The position numbers and the translations under genes were made by a program. The notes beneath the pieces are model-generated. The model searched no databases. It worked only from the letters and a program-made list of their open reading frames with translations, and was not told where the DNA came from. A DNA stretch of 64,000 nucleotides from DASSFZ01 sp035292585. Lineage in GTDB: Bacteria > Chloroflexota > Anaerolineae > Fen-1058. The DNA lies in the NCBI GenBank assembly GCA_035292585.1, contig DATDPU010000155.1, forward strand, positions 1 to 64,000, read 5' to 3'. Numbering within the stretch: the stretch's first letter is position 1; each line of letters starts with the position of its first letter. Shown here piece by piece: positions 29,647-37,904 of this stretch.

Positions 29647-32538
29647 GTGGACAACAACCTGCCCAAATCCGATCAGCCTGATGAAAATCAGACGACGCAT
29701 TTCAACGCCGACGAAACGCAGCGGGCCAGCCGCTGGCGGCCCCGCGCTGCGTCTGGCGCTGATTCCAACGTGCCGCCGCCACGCTCCCCGTTGGAGCCAA
29801 CCGAAGAAGTTCGTCCGGCGCAGCACGCCCAAAGCGGCTGGCGCGACTCGACGCGCTCGGCCCCGCCTCCGCCGCCCGCTTACCCGAAGACCAAAACGCC
29901 TGTAGGCGGCGACTCTAGTCGCCGCCCCTCTCACCGGCCCGCTGCCACGCAGTCCGAACCCTTCTGGCCGCTATTCGCCCGCGCTTTCTTCATCATGGCG
30001 ATCCTGGCCGGCGTCACCCTGATGTGCGTGGTGGCGACCGGCGTCGCCGGTTACATGTACCTTGCCGCACAGCTGCCTTCGCCCGAAGAGCTCTCGCAGC
30101 GCGCGACACAGCTCTTCACCAGCAGCCAGATCTACGACAAGGACGGCAACCAGCTCTTCGAACTGCTCGACCCGCAAGGCGGTCGCCGCACCGTGATCAA
30201 GCTCGAGCAGATGTCGCCCTGGGTGATCACCGGTACGATCGATACCGAAGACCCGCGCTTCTACCGGCACCCCGGCTTCGATCCGATCGGCATCGCGCGC
30301 GCGGTCGCCCAGAACCTGCGCGAGGGCGAAACGGTATCGGGCGCGAGCACGATCGCGCAGCAGCTCGTGCGCAACCTGATGCTCCCGGCCGAAGAACGCG
30401 CCGAGCGCACGGCGAATCGCAAGATTAAAGAGATCGTCCTGGCGGCCGAGGTGACGCGGCAATATCCGCGCGACAAGATTCTAGAGTTGTATCTCAACTC
30501 GGTGTATTACGGCAACCTGGCCTATGGCGTCGAAGCGGCGGCGCAAACGTATTTCCAGAAGAGCGCTCAAAACCTGTCGCTGGCCGAAGGCTCGTTCCTC
30601 GCCGGACTGGTGCAAGCGCCTTCCATCTACGATCCATTCACACCGGATGGACGCCAGGTCGCGCTGGCCCGCCAGCGCACCGTGCTGCGTTTGATGGTCG
30701 AAGCGGGCGATATCACGCGCGCTCAGGCTGAAGCCGTCGCCACCGAGATGGCCGCGTATGAGTTCCAGCGGCCGCGCATCAACGTCGAAATTCCCGCACC
30801 GCACTTCGTGCAGTACGTGCGACAAATCGCCGAGGCGCAGTTCGGGCCGGAGGCGTTGTATCGGGGCGGGTTGAAGATTTACACCACGCTCGATCCGCAT
30901 TTGCAGTCGATCGCCGAAAACGTCGTGCGCGAGCAAATCGCCGCACTGGCCGATCGCAACGTAACCGATGCGGCGTTGGTGGCGCTGGAGCCGAACACCG
31001 GGCGCGTGCTGGCGCTGGTCGGCAGCCCCGATTATGACAGCGAAGAGCACGCGGGCCAGATCAACATGACGATTGCGCCGCGCCAGACCGGCTCGGCGAT
31101 CAAGCCGTTGACTTACCTGGCGGCTTTCGAGAAAGGTTGGACGCCGGCGACTTCCATCTGGGACGTGCCGGTGAAATATCCCGATTTTGCCGGCGGCGTG
31201 TACGAGCCGCGCAACTACGATGGCAAGTTCCACGGCCCGCAGACGGTCCGCACGGCGCTGGCCAATTCCTACAACATCCCGGCGGTGAAGACGCTGGAGT
31301 TTGTGACGGTGCCGGAATTTCTGGCGGTGGCGCAGCGCATGGGCATCACCACGTTCACCCGGCCCGACTACGGCCTGTCGCTCACGCTGGGTGGGGGCGA
31401 AGCGCCGCTGATCGAGATGGCCGGCGCGTTTCAACTGTTCGCCAATGCCGGGGTACACCGCCCGCCGGTCGTCATCGAGCGCATCACAAATGTGCAGGGC
31501 GATGTGCAGTGTCAATTCACGCCGCCCGGTCAAGACGTGCTTGGCGTGCCGCAGTGCGAGTTCTCGGCGACGGCCGGCGCGGAAGTGATTCGGCCGCAGC
31601 ACGCTTATCTCATCACCAGTATCTTATCGGACAACGCGGCGCGCTGCCCGGCGTTTGGCTGTCCCAATGTTTTGGAGATCGGCCGGCCGGCTGCGGTCAA
31701 GACCGGGACGACAAACGACTATCGCGATAACTGGACGGTTGGTTTCACGCCCGATTTGCTCACCGGGGTGTGGGTCGGCAATGCCGATCGATCGGAGATG
31801 AAGAACATCAGCGGCGTGACGGGCGCGGGGCCGATCTGGCACAACTTCATGGTGCTGGCATTGGAAGGTAAACCCGCCCTCGACTTTCCGCGCCCGCCCG
31901 GCATCATCGAGATGGAAGTTTGCGCCGATTCCGGTACGCAGCCTTCGCCATATTGCCCCCGGCGGCGCGCGGAGTTCTTCGCCGCCGATCAGCCGCCGCC
32001 CGGCCCGGAGCACGATTGGTATCAGCTCGTCCGGCTCGATGCCGTCTCGGGCCTGTTGTGGACCGCGGGCTGCACCGGCGACGTGATCGAAAAGGTGATG
32101 GCGGTGGTGCCGGAGGAAGGGCGCGAGTGGGCGCAGCAGAACGGTCTCGAAGTGGCGCCGATGGAGACTTGCCTGGCCGGCCCGTCCTCATCGATTGTCA
32201 CGCTCACCTATCCGCCGGAAGGCGGGATCGTCAACGGCAACGTGGAGCTCATCGGTACGGCGCAAATGTCCGATTTCGAGCATTACGAGCTGCTGTTCAG
32301 AGAGGCTGGCGTCGAGGAATGGCGCTGGATCAGCGGGCCGCATCTCGCGCCAGTGCACGCCGGCGTGCTGACGACGTGGGATACGAACATTCTGGAGGAA
32401 GGCGAGTACGTGCTGCGCCTGGTAGTCTATGCGCAGAGCGGTGGAACGACCGAGGCGCGCGCGCGGGTACAGGTCAATCGCGGCGTGATACCCACCGAGA
32501 CGCCGCTGGTCGTCCCGACGCTGCCGCCAACACCGTGA
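29647..32538 (+). CDS. Class A penicillin-binding protein (PBP1A-like)
   Basis: A 963-residue bifunctional peptidoglycan synthase. A long Pro-rich cytoplasmic N-terminus is followed by one membrane segment (about 108-140), the GT51 transglycosylase (catalytic Glu in DTEDPRFYRHPG; SGASTIAQQLVRNLML) and the transpeptidase: SxxK as GSAIK in PRQTGSAIKPLTYL, SxN as SYN in LANSYNIPAVKTL, KTG in AAVKTGTTNDYRDNW. The C-terminus has an Ig-like domain (about 855-945) and a Thr/Pro tail. GTG at 29647 is the likely start. Residues 86-92 (PVGGDSS) come from a TGTAGGCGGC palindrome in frame. It polymerises and cross-links cell wall at the membrane surface. Confidence 0.95.
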   Translation: MDNNLPKSDQPDENQTTHFNADETQRASRWRPRAASGADSNVPPPRSPLEPTEEVRPAQHAQSGWRDSTRSAPPPPPAYPKTKTPVGGDSSRRPSHRPAATQSEPFWPLFARAFFIMAILAGVTLMCVVATGVAGYMYLAAQLPSPEELSQRATQLFTSSQIYDKDGNQLFELLDPQGGRRTVIKLEQMSPWVITGTIDTEDPRFYRHPGFDPIGIARAVAQNLREGETVSGASTIAQQLVRNLMLPAEERAERTANRKIKEIVLAAEVTRQYPRDKILELYLNSVYYGNLAYGVEAAAQTYFQKSAQNLSLAEGSFLAGLVQAPSIYDPFTPDGRQVALARQRTVLRLMVEAGDITRAQAEAVATEMAAYEFQRPRINVEIPAPHFVQYVRQIAEAQFGPEALYRGGLKIYTTLDPHLQSIAENVVREQIAALADRNVTDAALVALEPNTGRVLALVGSPDYDSEEHAGQINMTIAPRQTGSAIKPLTYLAAFEKGWTPATSIWDVPVKYPDFAGGVYEPRNYDGKFHGPQTVRTALANSYNIPAVKTLEFVTVPEFLAVAQRMGITTFTRPDYGLSLTLGGGEAPLIEMAGAFQLFANAGVHRPPVVIERITNVQGDVQCQFTPPGQDVLGVPQCEFSATAGAEVIRPQHAYLITSILSDNAARCPAFGCPNVLEIGRPAAVKTGTTNDYRDNWTVGFTPDLLTGVWVGNADRSEMKNISGVTGAGPIWHNFMVLALEGKPALDFPRPPGIIEMEVCADSGTQPSPYCPRRRAEFFAADQPPPGPEHDWYQLVRLDAVSGLLWTAGCTGDVIEKVMAVVPEEGREWAQQNGLEVAPMETCLAGPSSSIVTLTYPPEGGIVNGNVELIGTAQMSDFEHYELLFREAGVEEWRWISGPHLAPVHAGVLTTWDTNILEEGEYVLRLVVYAQSGGTTEARARVQVNRGVIPTETPLVVPTLPPTP
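29901..29927. repeat. In-frame palindrome in the PBP linker
   Basis: TGTAGGCGGCGACT-CT-AGTCGCCGCC is close to the ends of the TGTAGGAGGC family and lies in the disordered N-terminal linker of the PBP. Confidence 0.65.
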
Positions 32539-33138
32539 TGCGTGAAACGTGAAGCGTGATACGGGAAACGCGATTGATTCATGGAAGGGGAACTTCGCGC
32601 CGTAGATCGCTAAGAACTTCTTGGTCAACGTTCTCCTCACGTTGGATATTCGCCAAATGAACTTGATACTCAAGACCGGCTTCATGGAGGACGTGGCCGC
32701 GCTGTTGGGGTACTGTGGTCAACAGCAAGCGAATGATTTGTGTGAGTAGATGGATACGATGCTGAGTGACTTCTTCGCTCAATACGTGCCGGCTCTTGTA
32801 ATACCAGTCGCGGCTTTCGCGGGCCGAACCCAGCGCGTACTCATAAAAGCGCGCGCGGTCTTTACCTGTGCCGCGTGAATAACCCTCAGCCAGATTTGCG
32901 CTGATCGAACCCAACGCCCGGCAAAGTTGATCGGACACCCCCACTGTCCGTTTATCGTGCATGAGCTTCGTCACATCATGCCAACCCAAATCTGACGCGA
33001 AAAGCGCCAGCCGATACGCCTCCATCTTCCACAACGAATCGCCCGTGATTTCCTCGGAAACGGATACCAACCACTCTTCGTAATTCATGCTCGCCTCTCT
33101 TTACGTATCACGTTTCACGCTTCACGTTTTACGCATCA
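32536..33138. mobile_element. Four-helix-bundle gene cassette bounded by inverted GTGAAACGTGA repeats
   Basis: Left end GATGCGTGAAACGTGAAGCG (from 32537) and right end CGTATCACGTTTCACGCTTC followed by ACGTTTTACGCATC (33104-33137) are imperfect inverted repeats on either side of the S23 gene. They overlap the ends of both neighbouring genes. A gene-cassette insertion is inferred. Confidence 0.5.
32579..33088 (-). CDS. Four-helix-bundle protein (23S rRNA intervening-sequence family)
   Basis: The 169-residue product belongs to the S23/IVP four-helix-bundle family, first known from insertions in 23S rRNA genes and also found free-standing. Family signs are WKMEAYRLALFASDLGWHDV, DQLCRALGSISANLAEGYSR, RFYEYALGSARESRDWYYKS and the final helix HLLTQIIRLLLTTV. 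The N-terminal extension and the tail (QREENVDQEVLSDLRREVPLP) are less typical. Its function is unknown; relatives act as accessory proteins in diversity-generating retroelements, but no reverse transcriptase or template repeat is visible here. It is bracketed by inverted repeats and sits between two unrelated genes. Confidence 0.85.
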   Translation of the reverse strand: MNYEEWLVSVSEEITGDSLWKMEAYRLALFASDLGWHDVTKLMHDKRTVGVSDQLCRALGSISANLAEGYSRGTGKDRARFYEYALGSARESRDWYYKSRHVLSEEVTQHRIHLLTQIIRLLLTTVPQQRGHVLHEAGLEYQVHLANIQREENVDQEVLSDLRREVPLP

Positions 33139-34003
33139 TCACCGTCGTCGAATCCCCCGTTGGATGAAAACCGAAACGGCGATACAGTGACTGCGAGGTG
33201 TAGTTATCCACTTGCGTGTTCAGCGTGAGCGGGTAGGCGCCGGCCGCCAGGAGGTGGGTCAGCGCTTCGGCCAGCAGCCGCGCGCCGATGCCGCGTTTCT
33301 GATAAGCGGGATGCACGGCGAGGCGGATCAAGTGTCCCTGCCCGCTGTACAGGTCGCTAAAGGCGTGGCCGATGATCCGGCCATCGAGTTCTGCCACGAT
33401 GAAATCGGCGGCATCGCGCAGGATACGTTGGAGCGAGGCGAGCGTGTGCCACCAGATCGGGTCGAAGGCCGCGCGGTCGTTGGCCAGCACAGTGGGGAGC
33501 TCGCCCGGCGTGACCGGGCGGATGGTGACTTCGGGCGCGTCAGTGTCGGGGATGCTGCGATCATCTTTGCGATAATGCGTGACGTCGATGAAGGGCGTGA
33601 AGCCGAGCCGGGGCAAGCGCTTGATCAGCCAATCGGGGTGCGATAAACAGGCCAACGACTCGATCCCGGCCGCTTGCAGCGACTCGAGCGCGACAGAGAA
33701 GAGCGCGGTGAGTATATCGTCGGAAGCGTAATCGTCGGCGATGGCGATCAGCCGGACCCAGGCGATCGGCGCATCCTCCAACGGGGCGATCAGCGTACCG
33801 GCGATCTGCTTGCCATTCAGAGCCACCCACGCGCCACTCGTCGACTCTTTGATCCAGTCTTCGACTGACCACCAATCGAGATGAAAGTGTGTGCGCCGGG
33901 CATGCTCCGTGAGGCCAGTCAACGCGGCGCGATCGGCCAGGGTCGCCGGGCGCATCTCGAAGGGCGTGTGCGCAGATGGACGCCGGGATAAGAATCGCTG
34001 CAT
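33122..34003 (-). CDS. Protein with two GNAT acetyltransferase domains
   Basis: The 293-residue protein has two GNAT folds. The N-terminal one (about 15-150) is degenerate; the C-terminal one (about 155-290) keeps the acetyl-CoA motif HPAYQKRGIGARLLAEAL and the final strand NTQVDNYTSQSLYRRFGFHP. It may acetylate a small molecule or protein N-terminus; the substrate is not predictable. The last five codons (MMRKT and stop) overlap the right inverted repeat of the adjacent cassette. The gene stands alone with the second AACGGA hairpin just upstream. Confidence 0.85.
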   Translation of the reverse strand: MQRFLSRRPSAHTPFEMRPATLADRAALTGLTEHARRTHFHLDWWSVEDWIKESTSGAWVALNGKQIAGTLIAPLEDAPIAWVRLIAIADDYASDDILTALFSVALESLQAAGIESLACLSHPDWLIKRLPRLGFTPFIDVTHYRKDDRSIPDTDAPEVTIRPVTPGELPTVLANDRAAFDPIWWHTLASLQRILRDAADFIVAELDGRIIGHAFSDLYSGQGHLIRLAVHPAYQKRGIGARLLAEALTHLLAAGAYPLTLNTQVDNYTSQSLYRRFGFHPTGDSTTVMMRKT

Positions 34004-34050
34004 GGCGGGGAATATAGCACCGGAAGGGCGCGGTTGTCAACGGACGCTGT

Positions 34051-34127
34051 CAACGGACTTAGAACGGATTAACGGATAGGAGCGGACGGCATCCGTTTCT
34101 ATCCGCTTATCCGTTCTAAGTCCGTTG
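34051..34127. repeat. Long hairpin repeat with iterated AACGGA (copy 2)
   Basis: Perfect 19-bp arms: CAACGGACTTAGAACGGAT (34051-34069) and its complement (34109-34127), with further AACGGA/TCCGTT pairs inside. It fills the spacer between two genes on the same strand. Confidence 0.9.
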
Positions 34128-34137
34128 AGGGCCTCCG

Positions 34138-34632
34138 CTACTCCTCCGGTCGTGGCAGGAGCTTGACTGCCCGACTCAACGCCAGCAGTGCGATCAGGCC
34201 CAACAGCAGCGCCCAGGCAAACGTGAGCTCGACGCGGACACCTGACGCGATCCAGGCGAGCACCAGGCCCAGCCCGGCCACGCCGAACAAGCGCCGGGCG
34301 TGCGCCCGGATCAGTTCACGCTCACCCTCGACCCGGTTGATGGCCCGCAGCCGCCGATCGAAGTGATCGAGGTCCCAGGTCGCCAGTGTAGCCGCCACGC
34401 CCACGACCATCCACGCCGCCGACACGCCGCGCCAGACACCGAACGCCGCCAGCACTGTAAAGCTGATCAACCCCGCCGGCGTAACTCGATTCCATCCCCG
34501 GCGTTGCCCCACCCACCAGCTGAGGCCAAGCGCGACGATCAGCAGCGCACCGATCCATTCCCCCCTCACGGCGTAACCCAGCGCCAGCGCGCCGGTCGCT
34601 AAACCCAGGCTGATTGACAGCAGATTTACCAT
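34138..34632 (-). CDS. Hypothetical multi-pass membrane protein
   Basis: A 164-residue protein with about five hydrophobic segments (for example LLSISLGLATGALALGYAV, WIGALLIVALGLSWWVG, AWMVVGVAATLATWDL, AWALLLGLIALLALS). No family is recognised. Its start overlaps the stop of the DUF58 gene by 7 bases, so it is translationally coupled and belongs to the DUF4129/MoxR/DUF58 cluster, perhaps as a membrane partner. Confidence 0.7.
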   Translation of the reverse strand: MVNLLSISLGLATGALALGYAVRGEWIGALLIVALGLSWWVGQRRGWNRVTPAGLISFTVLAAFGVWRGVSAAWMVVGVAATLATWDLDHFDRRLRAINRVEGERELIRAHARRLFGVAGLGLVLAWIASGVRVELTFAWALLLGLIALLALSRAVKLLPRPEE

Positions 34633-35939
34633 TGCCTTGACTCCACACGTTCACCGCGAAACCAGACCGGCGTCCGGCCCAGCGAGGCGTGGACGATGTG
34701 ATCGAGCGGCGCGTCGATTTGCCAGTCCACGATGCGGATGCCGGCGTGCCGCAGTTGATGCAGCAGCAAGGAGCGCTCCATGCGCGCGATGCGGGCAGCC
34801 AACTCGATACCGGGCCGCCGGCCAAGCGCCTCGGCTTCCAGCGGAGTGGGATCGGGGCTGACGACGAGCAACTGATACCCCCGCGCGCGCAGCCGAGTCA
34901 ATACGGGCAAGTCGTCTTTGACCAGCGGGCTGATGAGGATGAGCTGCGATTCCGGCGGGAACAGCCGCGTCGGCAGCAGGTCGAGCTTGTCGAAGACTTG
35001 GCTGTCGCCCGGTTCGGCCTTCGCCAGCGCTTGCAGAATGCGCTCGCGCTGCACTTTGCCGTAACCGGGAATTGTCCAATCGAGGAAGCTGCCGTAGATC
35101 AGCAGGCCGACGCGGTTTCCCTCGTTCAGGATCGGCTCAGCCAACGCCGCCGCAGCCTGCGCCATCAACTCAAACAACGAGTCGCCCAGCGCTGGCGTAT
35201 GGGTGCGGCGGCGCGCATCGAGGATCAGGCCCACGTCGGCCACGCGCTCTTGCTCGAACTCGGTGGTGAAGAGCGCGCCCGGATGGCGCGCGCTGGCCTT
35301 CCAGTTGATCCAGCGCTGCGAATCACCCGGCTGATAGCCGCGCACGCCGAAAAATTCGACGCCCGGCCCGCCGCGCCGAGCCGGGATCGGCCCGGCATAC
35401 GCCCGCGTCTGTCGTGGCCGGATCGCCACCCGGCGCAGTTTGGCAATCTGTGGCATGACGATCAGGCGGTTGGAAACCGGCAGGGTCGTCTGCCGCTGAA
35501 ACAGGCCGAAGTGATCGTAAGCCGTGACGCGAATGCCCTGAAACCGATACGCGCCGCGCGCCGCGCGCAAGATGTACCGGAGTTCGACGGTTGCGCCGGG
35601 CGCCAGTTGCGTCATCAAGCGCGACTCGCCGCCGATCACGTCGAGCGGGCGGGAGAGCACATCCTCAATGAGGACTTCGGCCAGGTGCGCTCCGGCGTTG
35701 GTGACCGAGAGCTTGACGACGATGGGCGCACCCTGCGCTGCCCGTTCGTCGCTCACCGCGTGGGTGGCGGTGAGCTGCAGCTTTTCCGGCGCACCCATCA
35801 GCCCGGCGGCCAGGTAGATCACAAACGGGATGACGAGCGCCAGCAAGCCGCCATTGAGGCTGGCCAATCCGACCAACACCAGGCCATAGACCAGACCGTT
35901 GAGCAGCAAGGAGCGCGTGAATGTTCTTGGCATCGGCAT
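34626..35939 (-). CDS. DUF58-domain protein
   Basis: A 437-residue protein of the DUF58 family, usually encoded next to MoxR ATPases and possibly acting in protein assembly at the membrane. Two N-terminal hydrophobic stretches (SLLLNGLVYGLVLVGLASL, LALVIPFVIYLAAGLMG) precede a beta-sandwich segment and the conserved DUF58 core RRGGPGVEFFGVRGYQPGDS, RWINWKASARHPGALFTTEF with a vWA-like C-terminus (DVGLILDARRR). The start is uncertain: 35939, 35933 or, inside a repeat, 35957. The TGTAGGAGGC element fills the whole junction with moxR. Confidence 0.85.
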   Translation of the reverse strand: MPMPRTFTRSLLLNGLVYGLVLVGLASLNGGLLALVIPFVIYLAAGLMGAPEKLQLTATHAVSDERAAQGAPIVVKLSVTNAGAHLAEVLIEDVLSRPLDVIGGESRLMTQLAPGATVELRYILRAARGAYRFQGIRVTAYDHFGLFQRQTTLPVSNRLIVMPQIAKLRRVAIRPRQTRAYAGPIPARRGGPGVEFFGVRGYQPGDSQRWINWKASARHPGALFTTEFEQERVADVGLILDARRRTHTPALGDSLFELMAQAAAALAEPILNEGNRVGLLIYGSFLDWTIPGYGKVQRERILQALAKAEPGDSQVFDKLDLLPTRLFPPESQLILISPLVKDDLPVLTRLRARGYQLLVVSPDPTPLEAEALGRRPGIELAARIARMERSLLLHQLRHAGIRIVDWQIDAPLDHIVHASLGRTPVWFRGERVESRQW

Positions 35940-35945
35940 TTCCGA

Positions 35946-36104
35946 TGTAGGAGGCATCTCCAGCTGCCGACCCCGGTTCGGCGAAGGTCTCCCGAGCGAG
36001 CCGGACAAGAGACCTGCGGTCTCTCCTTCGGGCCGGTCATGCGACCTGGCCCGAACCAGGGCATATCAGATGCCGGTAGTCGGCAACGGGAGTTGCCTCC
36101 TACA
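35946..36104. mobile_element. TGTAGGAGGC-family element at the moxR-DUF58 junction
   Basis: TGTAGGAGGCATCTCC (35946-35961) and GGAGTTGCCTCCTACA (36089-36104) are inverted ends with one mismatch. The moxR stop codon lies within the right end and the DUF58 start is 7 bases beyond the left end. The interior has no gene. Confidence 0.75.
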
Positions 36105-37062
36105 CTCCCTCCAAAACCGGGACCGGCACCGATTGAACGATGGTCATGATCACTTCTTCGGCGGCGGAGCGCTTCATCCACAGATCGGGAACCAGGATCA
36201 ACCGGTGCATCAAGGCCGAACTGATGAACAACTTGATATCGTCAGGGAGCACGTAATCACGCCCATCCAGCGCGGCCCAGGCGCGGGCGAGCTTCAACAA
36301 CGCCAGCGATCCGCGCGGACTGGCGCCTACTGCCACACGCTTATCCTGCCGCGTGGCGAACACCAAACGGGTGATGTACTGCTCGATATCGGGATCGACG
36401 AACACGTCCTCGATCGCTGCGCGCATCGCCAGCAGTTCGGCGGCGTTGGTCGTGCATGCCAGATCGACCTCATCATGCCGGCGCTCGCGCCGCCGCCGCA
36501 GAATTTCCAACTCTTCGTCCGGCAGCGGATAGCCAACCGAGAGCTTCATGATGAAGCGGTCGAGTTGCGCTTCGGGCAAGGGGAAGGTGCCTTCGTACTC
36601 GATCGGGTTTTGGGTGGCGATCACGAAGAACGGCTCGGCCAGCTTCATCGTCTCGCCTTCGAGCGTGACCTGATACTCTTGCATCGCTTCCAATAACGCC
36701 GATTGCGTCTTGGGTGAGGCGCGGTTGATCTCGTCGGCCAGGATGATGTTGGCGAAGATCGGCCCCTGGCGCAGCTCAAAGCGGTTCTGAACACGATCGT
36801 ATACGTAGCTGCCGGTGATGTCGCCGGGCAACAGGTCGGGCGTGAACTGGATGCGCTTGAAGTCGAGGCCGAGCGTGACGGCGAAGCTCTTGGCAAGCAG
36901 AGTTTTACCCAATCCCGGATAGTCTTCCAACAGAACGTGCCCGCCCGCCAGGATGGCGGCCATGATCTTGCCGAGCAGCGGGCGCTTGCCGACGATGGCG
37001 CGCTCTACTTCGTGGATCACGCGCTCGCCGATCTGCGCGACTTGCTCAATCCCGATGGTCAC
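36100..37062 (-). CDS. MoxR-family AAA+ ATPase
   Basis: A 320-residue MoxR ATPase, thought to act as a chaperone with DUF58 and related proteins. Motifs: Walker A HVLLEDYPGLGKTLLAKSFA, Walker B NIILADEINRASPKTQSALL, sensor PFFVIATQNPIEYEGTFPLP and the arginine region ASPRGSLALLKLARAWAAL. GTG at 37060-37062 is chosen as start because GGCGGAGG lies 6 bases before it; an in-frame ATG at 37089 would place that ribosome site inside the gene. The stop overlaps a palindromic element that separates it from the DUF58 gene. Confidence 0.93.
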   Translation of the reverse strand: MTIGIEQVAQIGERVIHEVERAIVGKRPLLGKIMAAILAGGHVLLEDYPGLGKTLLAKSFAVTLGLDFKRIQFTPDLLPGDITGSYVYDRVQNRFELRQGPIFANIILADEINRASPKTQSALLEAMQEYQVTLEGETMKLAEPFFVIATQNPIEYEGTFPLPEAQLDRFIMKLSVGYPLPDEELEILRRRRERRHDEVDLACTTNAAELLAMRAAIEDVFVDPDIEQYITRLVFATRQDKRVAVGASPRGSLALLKLARAWAALDGRDYVLPDDIKLFISSALMHRLILVPDLWMKRSAAEEVIMTIVQSVPVPVLEGV

Positions 37063-37310
37063 GGTGAACCTCCGCCTATGCTCTTTCACTACCGTTTGGT
37101 TTTCACCGCCGAGAACGCGGAGGACTTAGAGATTAACGAATCCTCAGCGTTCTCAGCGCGCGCTGCGGTTAAAACATCTTCAGAGAGCTGAAATACTTCG
37201 ACGACGTCATATTTCAGGAAAGACCTCGCTCACCGACCGCGTCCCCGCTCTGCGGGGTCGGCACGCCCGCGAAGACGCGGGCTTCGAGCAAATGTGCCTT
37301 TATCAAGATA
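37063..37310. other. Spacer with GC-rich palindromes
   Basis: 248 bases without a gene. It holds a TTTTCACCGCCGAGAACGCG-type repeat and GC-rich hairpins (CCGCTCTGCGG, CCCGCGAAGACGCGGG) like those at 13138 and 26735. Confidence 0.5.
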
Positions 37311-37904
37311 CTACTGCTCCCGCTTAGTCTCCAGATACTGAACCACTTTCTCCGGCGGCAGATCGAGCGGAGAGAAGAGCGCGTGGGACGAAAAACGAAA
37401 GGTCGGTCGGGACAGATCGTTCAGGGTGTCGGGCGAGAGTCCGGCTTGAAGGTAGGCGCGAATCTCCGGCGGCAGATCGAGCTGGCCGGCTGCCAGACGT
37501 GCTTTGACCTGCTCGCGGTTCAGCTGCTCGCGCTCGGCCAGCACGTCGAGCGCCAATTCCCCCAGGCGCTGCGCGATGCGCCATTTGTAGTAATCGGCGT
37601 ACAGCGCCAGGTCGAACCAGCGCGTCAGCGTCTCGATCGGCCCACCGCGCTCCAGGCCGGTTGCGATGAACCTGCGCGCGGGGCGAGTATGCGCCAGCAG
37701 CTGGCTGCCAGCCAGGAGCAAGCCGATCACGATCAGCGCGATCCACAAATACGACTGCGGCAGGCGTTCGAACTCCAGGCGGAGCAGCCAGAGCAGATGC
37801 AAGGCGGGCGTCAGGACGTTATCGCGCACAAAATCTCTGAGCACGCTGGCGAGCACGAGCGCAAGGAGGAGCGCGAGACTGACCAGCAGGCGTCGCTTGT
37901 TCAT
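37311..37904 (-). CDS. Hypothetical membrane protein of the DUF4129/MoxR cluster
   Basis: A 197-residue protein with a first hydrophobic segment (about 5-22, LLVSLALLLALVLASVL) and a second (about 53-72, YLWIALIVIGLLLAGSQLL), then a soluble C-terminal half rich in charged helices (LAEREQLNREQVKARLAAGQ). No known family is recognised with certainty. It overlaps the DUF4129 gene by 4 bases (ATGA), so the two are co-translated. Position suggests a structural partner of the MoxR/DUF58 system. Confidence 0.75.
   Translation of the reverse strand: MNKRRLLVSLALLLALVLASVLRDFVRDNVLTPALHLLWLLRLEFERLPQSYLWIALIVIGLLLAGSQLLAHTRPARRFIATGLERGGPIETLTRWFDLALYADYYKWRIAQRLGELALDVLAEREQLNREQVKARLAAGQLDLPPEIRAYLQAGLSPDTLNDLSRPTFRFSSHALFSPLDLPPEKVVQYLETKREQ

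Noticed and set aside
32579..33088. Diversity-generating retroelement accessory gene (Avd)
   Set aside because: The S23 fold matches, but there is no reverse transcriptase, template repeat or variable repeat nearby.
34689..36149. Rightward open frame of 486 codons
   Set aside because: Antisense to the DUF58 gene and to the palindromic element; composition is that of a shadow.
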